Shown: in pieces, positions 34,497 through 47,575 of the stretch
Position numbering within the stretch: the first letter of the stretch is position 1
How the letters are laid out: each line of letters begins with the position of its first letter
Source: Elysia marginata
Lineage: Eukaryota > Mollusca > Gastropoda > Plakobranchidae
NCBI GenBank assembly: GCA_019649035.1
Contig: BMAT01001291.1
Location: 34,175 to 98,174 of the forward strand
Reading direction: 5' to 3'
DNA length: 64,000 bases
Program-made: the position numbers and the translations under genes
The notes under the pieces: model-generated
What the model saw: only the letters and a program-made list of their open reading frames with translations
What the model was told of the DNA's origin: nothing
Database searches by the model: none

Positions 34497-34690
34497 AAAT
34501 AATAATAACGATAATAAACGGTATTTATATAGCGGATTTCCATTTTGCCCAAGGTGCTTTACAATTTAAAACAGAAACAATATTTATGACATTTCTATCC
34601 AGATTAAATCTGAGAAAACTCACTAGTTATTATAAGGATTGGCTCAGTTACAGGGAAAAGCTTGTGGCAAAAAGCAACTTTAAAGGATTC
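34497..34690 (-). mobile_element. CR1-like LINE/SINE 3' tail fragment
   Basis: On the minus strand it ends TTGTAAAGCACCTTGGGC ... CCGCTATATAAATACCG followed by TTATTATCGTTATTATT, the same layout as the LINE tail at 46800. 5'-truncated; how far the element extends right is unclear. Confidence 0.5.
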
Positions 34691-36431
34691 CGCGCCTAAA
34701 AGTTTGAAAATTCAAGTTTGAATATCAATAATTTTGCTTAGTTTAAAAATAATAAAATAAATAATATAATCACACAAAACAAGCATTGCATTTGCTATAC
34801 ATGTATTTGTTAAAAACGTAAATATTCTATCATAAAAAATACACTGTATACTTTTACTTAATTGAGTCTTGAAAGCTTAGCTGCTTTGTAAGGAAAACAT
34901 TTTCTTTCTTTGCTTTTTTGTGTAGCAGGAGGGAGTATGTGGTGATGGAGGTCGTTTAAACTTTAATTCTCCTTAATGAAACGATATGCTTAACTCTCAC
35001 TTAGACCTCCCGTATGTAATTGTAATGCAGTGATATGCTGTATGCTGCAAACTTTCTGGACTTATGAAGCAATCGGCATTTTGACTTTTGATCAGGGCTG
35101 GTCATTCTCATGTTAACATCTTCTACAGCACTTGTGACTGAAGAGTTTACTAAAATCTATTGAAACAAAGAATAGAAAACTTTAAATAAATCAGTTTTTA
35201 AGAAACAATAACTCGATGCTTTCCCTTTACACAACAGAGCAACTCCGAGTACATACCTCACTATTTCTCTTGTACTGTAGCCATTCCCGTCTTAATCTCT
35301 GTCTCTCTCCCTTTCTCTCTCTGTCTCTGCCACTGACTCTACTTCTTCTAACCTTTATATTTTGCTTCACCCTAGAATATACCGTATTTATCTTACATAA
35401 CAGAACGTTACCAACACAGTATATTGTATTTTTGCTTATTTTCTATACCAGCACTCTCTTATTCAATTAATCATTCCACTAAATAAAAAAGTCCTTTCAA
35501 CGGTTTCGTATTCTAGCCGAGAAAAACAAAACCACACGTAGCAATAGATGTACTTGTAGTACTAGCTAAAACTATAAGTATAGGAAGAATTACTTTATTG
35601 TCTTATTTAACTCGCCCTGTCTGTTACGGCTAACACTGTTTTTATCTGCTTTTTCTTAAATATATTGCAAACTAAAAAAAAAAAGAAACTAAAGTTACCG
35701 ACATTTTAATTAGTTAATTATTAAAATCGGAGGCACACTGTATTTACCAAGTTCAAAGGTGATTATTAACATTAACTTTTTAATGTCCCAAATGTTGATA
35801 AGACAAAGAGACATAAAATAATAAATTGTTTGAGATTTAAAATGAATCTAAGATTGAGGCTGTTAGTGTTACATTAGGACAAATTTGTGTCAAAAATAGG
35901 CCAACACTGATAAATGAAGCGATTACAATGCTAATTATAAGAAAAATTTACGTTTCTAACTTAAGATTTCTTTTTCTGTTGTCACTTTTGTAAAAAATGA
36001 TTAGAGTGAAAGTAAGGTTTAAGTTCATTTATTTAATAAAGATTTAAATGAACGTACGTTCCAATGTTTAGTTTTTGCTATAACATTGAACTTCCTAAAA
36101 CCAAAGGAGGATAAGTCGAATATACGCATTACTGTTTTACAAAGCGATACAATGTGCGAATACAGAAAGAAAATCCACCGGATTGTTCAAACGATCATGA
36201 CTAAGTTACCTTCCTTTGGTAGAGGGATAAAGAAAAGTATACCCATAAGCGAAGAGACTTGCAGTTATTGATCAAACGATTATCTCCCTCATCTCACTCT
36301 CCAGGCCATAACTGAAAGAAGGACAGAGTAACTTAATGTTATTTTTCTTAACAGACACACCCACAACACCATGGTAATCTCATGTTACTGAACTCCTCCT
36401 TCACAATGCGAATACTTGTAGCCTACTTATT
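34691..36431. other. intergenic, nothing recognised
   Basis: AT-rich; a CT-rich stretch at about 35278-35345. No supported gene. Confidence 0.5.
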
Positions 36432-36770
36432 TGGCGTCGTGGTGTAGTGATAGACGCTCGGCTTTCGGATCGAGAGGTCCGGGGTTCGAGCCCTGCTTTC
36501 GGCAGGTCGACTTTTAGTCCTTGAGAAAGGCTATTTACACACATTTCTTCGCCTCACTCATGCGTTCAACGAGTATCCGACTATAGGCAGTAAAAGATCT
36601 TGTCAGAATGCTAGAGTGATGCGCTTAACTTGCTGCTCCTTTGTGGGTTCAGAAGGTACTTTGGTTGGGAATGGCCTGTCGGGGAACCCATGTAAAGCGC
36701 TTAGAGCACATTAGTGGCTAAGCGCTATATAAAAATGCTCTTTATAAGTTTATTATTTATTTATTTATTT
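36432..36770 (+). mobile_element. tRNA-derived SINE (family C) with LINE-like tail
   Basis: tRNA-like head GGCGTCGTGGTGTAGTGATA with B box GGTTCGAGCCC (36483-36493). After a 200-base body the 3' part reads GTAAAGCGCTTAGAGCAC ... AAGCGCTATATAAAAATGCTC TTTAT and a TTATTTATT tail. That end matches the 3' end of the CR1-like LINE at 46778-46850, suggesting the LINE supplied its retrotransposition machinery. Not a functional tRNA: no matching acceptor stem and a long unrelated body. Confidence 0.85.
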
Positions 36771-38449
36771 CCTGGCGCCCAACAGTACAAGACTAATATA
36801 AAAACATTATTCTCCTTGTCTTGAGAATCACGAACTTTATTATGAAAATATAAGTCTCATTACAATTAGTGTGGTTAAAATAAACATTTAAAGGAACAAA
36901 AATTTGCTACAAAAGCACTGGACACAACAAAATGTTTTTCAATTCAACAGGTTACCTTGCTTAAAATCCGTTATTAAAACACCAATCTTTCTGCCAGGGA
37001 CAATCAAAATGCAGTATCTCTCATAATATTAACAAGATTACATTTATGCCTATATGGCGCCTAAAGTCCATCACAGATGTTCTGCAGCGCTGTAACAATA
37101 TTATAATAATAATTACATTTGGAGGCATAAATGACTATTTAAAATACATAAGCCTTGAAAATGCTACAACCCATCTTAATTTATATCTTGATCTCTATCT
37201 CACAAAAAATTAATAGAGCGTTCAAACGAAGCAAAAACAAAAGAAAAAAAAATAATGTTGAGAGTATTAGTATAAAAGCGCATACAAAAGCAAAAGATAA
37301 CTCTTTAAAATACACCTAATACACATCTTATCTCGACTGCAAATTTTGTATGGCGAAAGGCTTTTCACTGAGTGCACCGGTTTTGATGCGGTTTTCACCA
37401 GAATGTCCGTAAACATTTGCTGCAAGGCTTTGATTTTTAGGTTCATGTGATTTGTTTCCTTTGTTGTAAGCGATATTATGACTATGAGAGAGAGAAAAAA
37501 AAATTGAGCTCACTCGTCGAGGAGTGCGCAACAAAACTATCTGAGAATTTCCGGGGTATTACTTATAAACCGCATTGATACCTAAGTGATCTGCTCATGA
37601 GAAGAGATCTCACATCTAATCATCTGATAACAGTCAACGATTCCTGTTATCTAGATCGAGCAGTAAATTTAAAACATGGATGAGCATTTTAGTCATCTTC
37701 ATAGATTAGAGCTCTTACTAACTTATTGATCTGGATTTTCACCATTGTTGCTAGGGCATTTTGAACAGACTGCGTCTAGAATCTAATCTACGATTCTCTG
37801 TCTCATAGAATTCTAGATCAATCTTATCTAGACTTTCATTAAATTTAAAACCTGATCAAATATTTTAGTTACCGGTACCTTTCTAGATACAGATTAAAGC
37901 TGTTAATAATTTATTGACCTGATTTTATCTATTGTAGCTTCGGCCTATTGAACAGAATATAAATCCCTCAGGTCTCAAACCTCTAGATCTATATCTATCT
38001 TAATGTCTTAGAAATCGACGGTGTTACTATTGAAGGAAAAATTTTGGATTTTACATTCAAACATTCTGTGAAATCGGTGCACTCTGTAAAAAACCTTAAC
38101 TGCTACAGCCATAATATTCGGCATAGACCTACATGTAGACGAATTAAAAAAAATTAAAACAAATTAAATGACTCAGACAGTATCTCTCCTATTTTCCTAT
38201 TGTCTTCCTGTATTAGTTAACAAATTTGAACTCAAATAAATGACAAATAGGACATAAACAGCAACAATCGGTACATCATTAGTCAAGCACGTAAGAAAAC
38301 ACATCATTTATTACGTGGGCATCCACTTCTTCTCTCAGCTAAAGGATTTTTATTTTGAAGTACAACACCATCCAGTTCATTTGAACGGGGTAAACTGCGA
38401 GACCTCGTAAGTTTATATTTGATTTAAAAAAATCAAAATTATTTCAACG
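36771..38449. other. intergenic, no gene
   Basis: A short LINE/SINE tail piece at 37050-37100 (TATATGGCGCCTAAAGTCC, compare 48165). TCTAGA-type words recur at 37640-38000. Otherwise nothing recognised. Confidence 0.5.
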
Positions 38450-39560
38450 AGAAATAGGCGCTAATTATGGTGGATAAGCCCTTTTGTAAAGTTTTGTTTT
38501 CAGGTGATATTTAAAAGATTAAAAAGTATCATAGTTCTTTGCTTTTTTTTGACAAGCTGTTCCATAGATAAGTACTAGGAACATAAAAGAAGAAGGCCAA
38601 TTCTTCAAAGTTTGAATTGCATCTGTTTTCATTTAAATTAAAAGGTTGTCATTATATGGTATTATAACTTTACTTGGTTTGTGAATATTAATGAGATTCT
38701 CAAGATAAGAAGGAGCAAGACCATTTAGACATTTAAAACATGGCAGGCAATTTTAAAATCTATTTTTTTCTACAGGCAACCAGTGGAGCTTCTTTAATAC
38801 TTTAGATGAATTCTCCCATTGATTTTTTCTAACCACTAACCTCGCTGCCTTATTTTGAATTTTCTGAATTTTTTCGATATGATAAGATGGAATTCCAAAG
38901 AATTGCAGAAGTCTATACGGCTTGTAATGAACGAATGCATGAGCATATGTGCTATGTAAGTATCGCCTAGATTTCTAATATTTTCTAAGCTCCTGAGGTG
39001 GTAATGGTACGCTTGACACAACTTTGATGCTTCATGCTTAGCTTAGAATCAAAACAAAACCCGAGGTTTCTCACAACTTTACTTGTAAGAATAGAAAGAC
39101 GTTCTCCAGCAAAATTTAATTTATGTACCCCCGCAATTTGTTCGGTCATTGTTTTTGTTGATATAAAAATCACCTCAGTTTTATTTTCATTCTTTTGAGT
39201 TTGTTAAATAAAGTCATCCAAGATTTTCTTCTACCTGGGCATTCTTCAATTTTGTCTAAATATGTATTGAGGGGTAAGTATGTTTGCGTATCATCAACCT
39301 AAAGATAAAAATCATGGCTGTAATCTTCAACAATGCCACTTAAAGGTGCAGTATACATTGGAAAAAAAATTGGTCCGAGCACCGACACTTGAGGCACCTC
39401 GAACTCTACAGGTTCAGAATTTAAACAGCTATTATTGACACAAACAGACTTGGATCGATCATTCATATTATATGATCTTAACCATTTCAGAACACCTATC
39501 TGAATACCTGGAAAAATGTTCTGCTCAAAGACTAGATAGGTAAGTTTAATTCTAAAGGCA
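38450..39560 (-). mobile_element. CR1-like LINE fragment (RT C-terminal half)
   Basis: Minus-strand reading, broken by stops and frameshifts, gives in order: SVCVNNSCLNSEPVEFEV; VLGPIFF near 39360; VDDTQTYLPL (the YADD region, Tyr-Ala lost) near 39300; VVRNLGFCFDSKLSMKHQ; AHMLMHSFITSRIDFCNSL; and RIDFKIACHVLNVL-type sequence ending in HLKTKLYKRAY near 38480. This is the usual order for CR1/L2-like ORF2. It is 5'-truncated and inactive. Confidence 0.85.
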
Positions 39561-39569
39561 AAGGGTAGG

Positions 39570-42500
39570 CTTTTAAAACGAATGGTAACTTTTAGAGTAA
39601 GTTGGACAAGGGAAACAGCTCATGATTAAAGTATCATATTAGATTTACTATTTTGGCAATTTTCTGTTGGCTCCGTACGAGTGGAAATGGAATTAGAAAA
39701 ACGAGTGCCTGATCTTCATTTATTAAATTTTTACATGTACTTTCTTTGATCGAATCTACCACCCCAATCCTATGTAAGCCATTCATTTACATTTTCAATT
39801 TCGCTACAAAACAATATACTTCATGCATGCGCTGTTTATAGGGAAAGTTACATTGAGGGCAATGTGCTTCTACAGTAGAAAGCGTGAATTATATTTATTT
39901 TATTCATATACTTGATTTGTTTCTTCTTTTGTTATCTGCGTGCTAAGATTCCGTGTGAGACTCGAAGAAAGACTTAGGGGATGTAAATAATTTTGATCTT
40001 AACAAGGAAGAGATTTCGTGTCGACTAGTGCTTTTTCAATTTCAGCTTGAAATAAATGTCAAGCAGGCGAGGACTCTCCCCCAAAACAAACGATTAATTT
40101 TTAATTGGCAGAGCCACGGCTCTCAACGAGGGCTATCAGGGGCGATAATTTTAACTCTCCCATGCAAAGTAGCCAATCGAGCACTCCGATCCGCCCCTTG
40201 GGCCAGTAGTCCCCCTTGTGTTACGTTTGGAAGAAAGACTCAGCGGTGTTTGTTTACCGCCTCAGTGAGTGTGAAGACCTTTCGCCCTCACCATTTTTCA
40301 TCACAAATTTACATCTAATTGACCTTTAGAAGCAGTTTATTTAAGAAGGTGGATGGGAATTTGCTATTTCTCCGTTTTGAAAAGATGCCTGCCAAACTAA
40401 ATTCAAACTCAGATTAATCTCTCCTTCTGTTGGTCTATTGACGGGGGAGAAGAGCAAGAGCAAACGTTTTTCTAAAGCCTATTTATCTTTGGAGAGCCTG
40501 GAGGACGTTAGTGTCTACGAGTACTAATTTGTCTCTTTTTGGATTGAAAGCATAACAAGAATCCCGTTAAACATAAGAGGAGCGTTTGGGGCTGGTCTCT
40601 CCAGTTTCTCGAGGCGCTGGCGAACTCTAGCTTATGTATACGACGCTCCTCTGTCAACCCGGCTGTGTTTTTCTATCATTGAAAGACAAAGTCAGTTTGG
40701 TCTAGGTAGTTTGCAAAGCCTAGATTCAGAATAACGTTTCCTGAGAAAATGAAACATGTGTTCCCTCCTGTTTAATTTCACGGTAGATGTGCCAGGTATA
40801 AATAAGGTACAAGTAAATTTATTATACACACATACATAAGCATAAATTGTAGGGGAAACGGAGAGTGTGGAGCGTTTCTAGCTTTATTAATAGTTCTTTT
40901 GTCCATTTTATTTCTGCTAATGAAATTTGAAACAACATAACATGAGAAGTTTAAAATAAAATAACAGTGCTTAGTTTTTTCTTCATGTAGACGAAAAAAG
41001 AAAACCGGACCATTTTCTACTAAATTGACATTTAGGCTACACTTCCAGAGCACATACTAGTCTATGATTGAAGGTATAACTGTTGCGAAACGAAAGGTTC
41101 ACTTTTTGTGCATTTTTTCATATTCTCTATTTCGAATGCATAGGTAACAATAGAAATATGTTTGAATAACTTTCAAGTGGATTAAAACTACATATACCGG
41201 ATATTCATTGCCATCGGTTCTTATTCTCCTTTTGATAAGGAGGTAAAAAAAAATTATTGACGCAAAGTAAAAGGAGTACATGAGTTCATGAATCAATCAG
41301 TGGGCGGCAACGCCTTCCTAGCGTGACTGTATTATTTGACTTATGCACAGCAAGATAACCCAGCGACCAAAGAGAATGATTTTTTTATGAAGCGAATTTT
41401 CTTCTGTTTTTTAAGAATCTTTGAGGTTACAAGAATCAAGAGTTCGAGATAAACAAGTCGAGAAGTTTGTAGAATGTAATTCAATACTTGAACAAACCAA
41501 CATCACATGCTTGTTCTCTATGGCAAATTAAATCCCGAAGACCTAATAAACTTTTTCCACATCCTTTCCCACATTGCAACATTCCTGTGTTATTTTGAGA
41601 ACTCTAACAGAGCTCGTTTCTACTGCCAAGATTTAAGATCTCTGGTTAGTGCCTTGAACCACAAACTACCACAAACTACTGCGTTGCACGCAACACCCAA
41701 CCAAGCTCAACAACTACGACTTATTAGGACAAGAATTCTCTTTTTAACCATTTCGCTGTATGTGCAAAATAGAGTTGGATTGCTGACAGTTTTATTTAGT
41801 TTCTCTTTCACTTTAAAGCTAGCGAAAAGTTTGAAGGAGGCTATTAAAAATACCTTTTTCGCGAAATTCATTTTTGTTTACACAAAAGAATCAAGAGCGA
41901 CGCGAGCAAGTTGACGGCTTTACACGTATCGCCGTGTACGACCAAGAAGAAAAGGCAGTTTGCTTAATCTAAGCCCTATTATGTTATGCGAAAAGCATAA
42001 TGAACTCAAGAATTGTTTAGTCCACGAAATTAATATTTAACGTGTAATGAAAGACACAGTGGGGTGCCCAGAAAACGTCTGAGCCACAGAGAGCAGGCAA
42101 TTATCGCTGTAGAAAGATGTATTAGTGATTCAATCAGACCTATAGAAAAGACCTTTAATGAGGCAAAGTAAGGAATTTGTTGACTTATCGTTTACAAACA
42201 GATCAAAGCAAAAGATGTCTTCTTTATATTGGATTTATTTGTCCAAACTTTACCCTAAAGTAAGTTTAAACCTAAACATTTTATTCAAAATTTTGAAATA
42301 GCATGAATGCTATGTGTAAGAGAAGTAAATCTATGAATAGTCCCAAACTTTATGTAATGATAAACTTCGCAGGCTAAATTTTCCCTATCAATCGTTCCTT
42401 TCTGCCTCTCTTGATGCATTTCCTCTTCCTAACAGTGTTGAATACTTCCGTTCCATCGTATATACCTCTTCTCTTTCTTTCTCTTTCCCTTTCTCTTTGT

Positions 42501-45500
42501 CTCCCTCACTCTCTCTCCCTCTCTTTCTTTTCTCATCCTCTTTCTTTCTTTATAACTCGTATACCCCTGATTCTTTCTAGTCCCGCCCATTTTCCGTTAT
42601 GAGGTCTTTTAGATTTTTTTTTCATAATTATATCAACAGGTGGTTTTCCTATTTCATTCAATGTTTTTGCTTTACAAGACGAACTAAGAATTTGGACACT
42701 ACGATTGTTCTTCCTGGAACTAATTTAAATTTGCATTGTTATGTGTTTCCTTTCCTCCAGAGTTGGCGTAAATAATTATATCAAAGAAAAACATTGCTCA
42801 AAGCAGGTTGAACGCTACAATTGAGTTCGTCTTAACGTATTAAGCTGATCTTCCCCGAGGCAAATAAACAGCGAATGAACCTTTTATTACCAAGTTTGCT
42901 GCTTTATGCTGGTGATCTCCCCTTTAATCATAATGTTTACAGAAAATCCAAAGAGCTGAACGTAGCGCGGAAAAACTAGCCAAGATATTTTATTCTCTCT
43001 TCGGTTTCCTTGCCTTGTACTGCCGAATTCCTGCATGAAATCATTCCCCATGGTGTTGTACATACAGAACAGAACCGTTTCTTGCAATGGGAGGATAATG
43101 CGACGGGCAACAAATTATGATAAATGAAAAAAAAAGTATTAGTGCAAAATTGAAGTATAAAATATATTTTCTCCATCTACCTGTAAAATATATTATATCA
43201 TACATAATAGCTTCTTTTTGTTCGTAGCTTCAAAAGCTATATATTCTTATATACTCATGATTTCAGACTGGCGTTCGTATGTCAGTATTTAAGATTATTT
43301 TCGATACGCGTTGAAAAGAGCTCTGTCATAAATGAAAACACACATGTGTCTTGTATTTTAAAATTGGTCTCCTAACTTTAGTGCCTTCGATTAGCAGTGC
43401 TAACTTATACATCTACATTCAGAAAAACTACAAGACGTAAGAAGTCGAACTCCTGTAACTTCAGATAGAATAGACGTACCTAGACAGGTAAGGCATAGGT
43501 TCAGGTAAGCGCGGAGATAACAGGTGCCTAAAAACAGCGACAATAGATTCCATTGACAGGTATTTTCAATTATTCCAACTTAGCCACAACAGAGCCGCCC
43601 CTGCACTGATTTACACAGCTAAACCTGTTAGTATCATAATTGTTACAATGTATTATTAATAGACAAAAGTTTTGTGGAGTTCTGTGTTCCACCTTTCTCT
43701 GGATTTCTTTACAAAGAAAAGCCGATGACCACCGTCCCAATGCTGTTACCTTAAATGTTGATCGTAAAGTAATCGGTTAGCAATAACGAATAAATAAGAT
43801 GTTAAGTATTCAGACAGAATTGCTAATTATTTGTGTAATATGTAAATTTAGGCCTTAACAACAGTCTCAAGCGGAATAGATATTCAGAGATATAGATAAG
43901 ATGCCATAAAAGGACTTGATGGTTTTCTCTTATCAAGTCACTGTCAACACAAGTTCACATTTCTGTTGACATAAGAGCGTTTTTTTTTTTTTAATAAGAA
44001 TTATGAACAACAAAGCTATAAGACAAACCTACGTAAAAACACTGCGTGGATTTAAAGTCATCCTTCCATCTCATTGCCTGTCATTGGTCTACTAAAATAG
44101 CGAGAGACAATTTTTCATTCACAAGTATTTAAATCCACCTATAGATCTAGATTCCTGATTCATGTAGAGGGAACGTGAATTTACCGAAGCAGTTTCTTTA
44201 TTTTCGCAGCCTTGCATCCACTCTGGAATACCAGTTTTAGCAGGAAATTTTACTCATCTATTCCAATCAATGTTCAAGAGCATTTTTAGTTCAGATTGTC
44301 TTTTTCATATATTTCTCCATATCATATGAAATCGCTGACGGCAGGTGATATCCATGCCTTTAACGCTACTCAAAAATGTAAAATTTAAGAAAGAGGGGGA
44401 AAAAAGAAAAGTTCTTGGACTCGTACCTGACAGGGTCCCTGTTAAATTGAATATCTCGAACTTGCTTCATAACTAATAGCATTGTTTGAGCTTTAGAAAT
44501 TAGCAATAATATATAGATATATATTACCACAATAAGCCATGCGTACACGTGATCAGTTCTATGGTATAGCCTACTAGTTTTGTATTTTTTGCCAATTTCA
44601 GCATAAGTTTAACAAAGTCCCAATGGATTTATCCATGATTTCATTTCTTGCCTCTTTAACCACAATCCTGAATACCTGTTCCCATAAACAGCTACGATAC
44701 ACCAGACCACCATTTTGCTCATGCTGCCGCGGCAGTCGGGCAACATTTATAATTCCCCAACTTAAGGTTGTAAGGGAACCATCTCCACCATAGGTTATAA
44801 TCATTATAATAACAAACAACTAAATTGTCCCTTTGGCCTTAATAGATAGAAAATTAATCCTATCCTAATCATTTTATACGAAATTTCTCAACCTGACCAT
44901 ATTAAGTATACTATCGCTTTGTTTTCAAGAAAATACAAGTATATAAACATCTCTGTAACCTAGATTATGTATGATGTACTGTTTCAAAGATATTAGTATG
45001 TTTGGCAAGGGACATTAAGCGCTATTGTTTGTCAGGGCTGTCGAAAAGGAAATAATATTTTGGAAAAGGAACATTTAAAATCATATTTATCTGGATTTGA
45101 TGTTCTATGTTACGCTTACAGCTATTCAATCATTTTATCTTATTTGGTAAAAAATTATTTTCAATTTCTCTAATTTTCATAGATTCAACACTGCATTCCC
45201 TTACAACTTGCGGTTCTTTAAAATAGTAAAAAAGGATTGCCTTTGATGTTCGGAAGTCGTGGCATTCTGTGTTCTCTATTATAACAGACACTGAATAAGC
45301 TTACAATGTTCTGGAAGGATTTGTCCTTATAAAAAATGATTCACAAGCACCTCTCCGATTATTTTTCTACACACATCAAACCACATGTTTTCGTCGTTTG
45401 TCGTTCTTTGCCCACCGGGCATACATTATGAGAAGTGCATGGTTTCCTGGCTTATCAAACAGTCTTTCAATACACGCTACTCGGTGGCTTTCTGTTCGTT

Positions 45501-46522
45501 CAAAGTAACGACACCTTCACGCTATTATGGCAAGTTTGCTCCGTTTTTAACCGTTAAATTGTGATAATTGATATAATTGACTCTTTATAGGAACAGAAAT
45601 TCGATGCTTCTTAGTGTTAAGTCTACGTGTTGTATTTTCGTTTATTAGCCTCAAGAAACAAAAAAGCCCCAACACCTTTGATCGTGCCGCGACACTCACA
45701 TCAAACGTTCTCGTTGTTTATAATGAGCAGTAAGTCTCAAATTAAATTATTTCGCAAATTATTATCTTACGAATAAACTGGAGTCCTCTTGAGTCCTAAT
45801 TATCTTGCCTGAGGGCTAGTCTTCCTTATACACCCCAAAAGTTTCTTTGACGAACTCAAAATAATTTAGGTGTTCGTATAATTATTTCGGATTAAGATGT
45901 TTTTAACTCGTACATGTGACATACATTTTATCAATGGAGTTAATGATATAAAAAGAAAAAAAAACAATCTAAAAACTTTAGATGAATACTTTGTGCCTCT
46001 GTAAGTTGCAGCGTGTCCTTATTCGACACACTTGTCTTCCAAACTTATTAAACAGTTCTCTCCAAAAATTAGTTCACTCGTTTTAAATAATGTCTAAATT
46101 GTTTATGGGTTGACGATGACAAATCATTACTGATTGATTCTATTACACGAAGAGTTCAACATGATTAATTCTTTGGTATAACTTGAAATCATCTCTTCAA
46201 ATTTACTTAGCATAAGAACTAAAAATAGCGATGACTCGAAATTAGCGGTCATTCCTTTGTATGCCAACACACCAAAAATATTATGTGTTTCATTTTTATG
46301 AGATCCCTATTTTGTCGAACTAGTTTAAGTACAGTTTATATAATAATGTATATAAACCTAACCTGCCTCACTAAATATCGATAGCTATATGTTCATAAGA
46401 CAGCAGGTTCCTCCTCATTTTATGACAGACTTGTCGTGATTTTTAAAATACACGCTATCACACGAATCGGCAAGTATTGGTTTTTTGTTTTGTTTAATGA
46501 AATCTCACCAGGATAGATCATA
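39570..46522. other. gene-empty stretch
   Basis: No coding signal recognised. 40020-40700 is a GC-richer unique block (see separate entry). CT-rich tract at 42440-42560. Frames such as 41507-41914 (135 residues) and 44598-44819 carry no family motif. The remainder is AT-rich. Confidence 0.5.
40020..40700. promoter_or_regulatory. candidate conserved non-coding block
   Basis: Noticeably GC-richer and free of simple repeats compared with its surroundings, with homeodomain-type cores (GATTAATTTTTAATTGGC at about 40092, ATCTAATTGACC near 40313). The 96-residue frame at 40028-40318 has no motif. Enhancer-like by appearance only. Confidence 0.3.
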
Positions 46523-46559
46523 NNNNNNNNNNNNNNNNNNNNNNNNNNNNNNNNNNNNN
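46523..46559. other. assembly gap (37 N)
   Basis: Unresolved bases in intergenic DNA. Confidence 0.99.
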
Positions 46560-46777
46560 TAATGCTACAGTTTGCATTTATGCCGACAGACCTGTTGAGT
46601 AAAGCTCGTTTCACACCATGCGCATCCCGTACGGAAGAATCCGGACCAGCTCCGTCTTTACTTTTACATGGTGCATTCCCATGTGAAAGGGTGTTGGTGT
46701 CGGCACTCGTTGATGCATTCATAGAAATCCACTTCTACAATCATCACCATTGAAAACATCGTGGTTAGTTGTTTAAA

Positions 46778-47575
46778 ATAATAATAATAATAATAATAAT
46801 AATAAAGAACATTTATATAGCGCCTTTACAAAAAGCTCAAAGCGCATTAGACAACAATGACATTGACATCTTTTCTATACACATTCACAGAACAAAATAA
46901 AGTTAGGACAGAGACATTTGGAATAGGTGCGTTTTTAACGCAGTCTTGAACTCCTGCGAGTCCTTTATCTGTCGAATGGGCAGAGGAAGCGAGTTCCAAA
47001 CGTGAGGAGCTACATATGAAAATGATTTTTCTCCATAGGTCTTAGTTTTCACTGCAGGTACAACTAACGAATCTTTACTGCTACTGCGCAATGTGCGAGA
47101 CGGTTTGTAAACGCTAATCATAGATGAAAAATACAATGGTGCTTTGTTCTGTAGAACTTTGTGACAAAATTCAGCTAATTTAAATTTAAGCATCTACAGG
47201 AAGCCAATGTAGATGTACAAGAAGCGGTGTTACATGCTCTCTTTTGTTCTTTTTTAGGATCATCCTAGCAGCATTATTCTGAAATCTCTGAAGTCTCTGA
47301 ATAGATTTTGAGGGCTAGTAAAGAATTACAATAATCAGGCCTTGAAAAGATAAAAGCTAATACAAGACACATCAAGGATGTTTTACCTAGAAAAGATGAC
47401 ATTTTTCCAATCTTAGAGAGTTCACAATACATTTGCTTACAGATATTTCCTATTTGAACATTGTTAGACAGCATGGAGTCAAAATACAACCCTAGTTTTT
47501 TTGCCTTATCACTAAACTGTATGTTTTCATTGCCAACAAAAAAAATTACCACCTGGCATGACACACGTTGTTACA
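46778..47575 (-). mobile_element. CR1-like LINE, 5'-truncated, with AAT tail
   Basis: Minus-strand reading: KKLGLYFDSMLSNNVQIGNI, LVLAFIFSRPDYCNSLLA, NNAARMILKKNKREH, HLHWLPVDA, then the open 46903-47193 piece with RTLRSSSKDSLVVPAVKTKT and FSYVAPHVWNSLPLPIRQIK, the standard C-terminus of CR1-like ORF2. The 3' UTR ends GGCGCTATATAAATGTTCTT and an ATT microsatellite (46778-46805 on +). At least one frameshift separates the pieces. Only the last quarter of the ORF is present. Confidence 0.9.

Noticed and set aside
36433-36505. tRNA gene
   Set aside because: Good A and B boxes but no proper acceptor stem, and a SINE body with a LINE-like tail follows.
41507-41914. 135-residue frame
   Set aside because: No motif, intergenic composition, no splice partners; probably chance.
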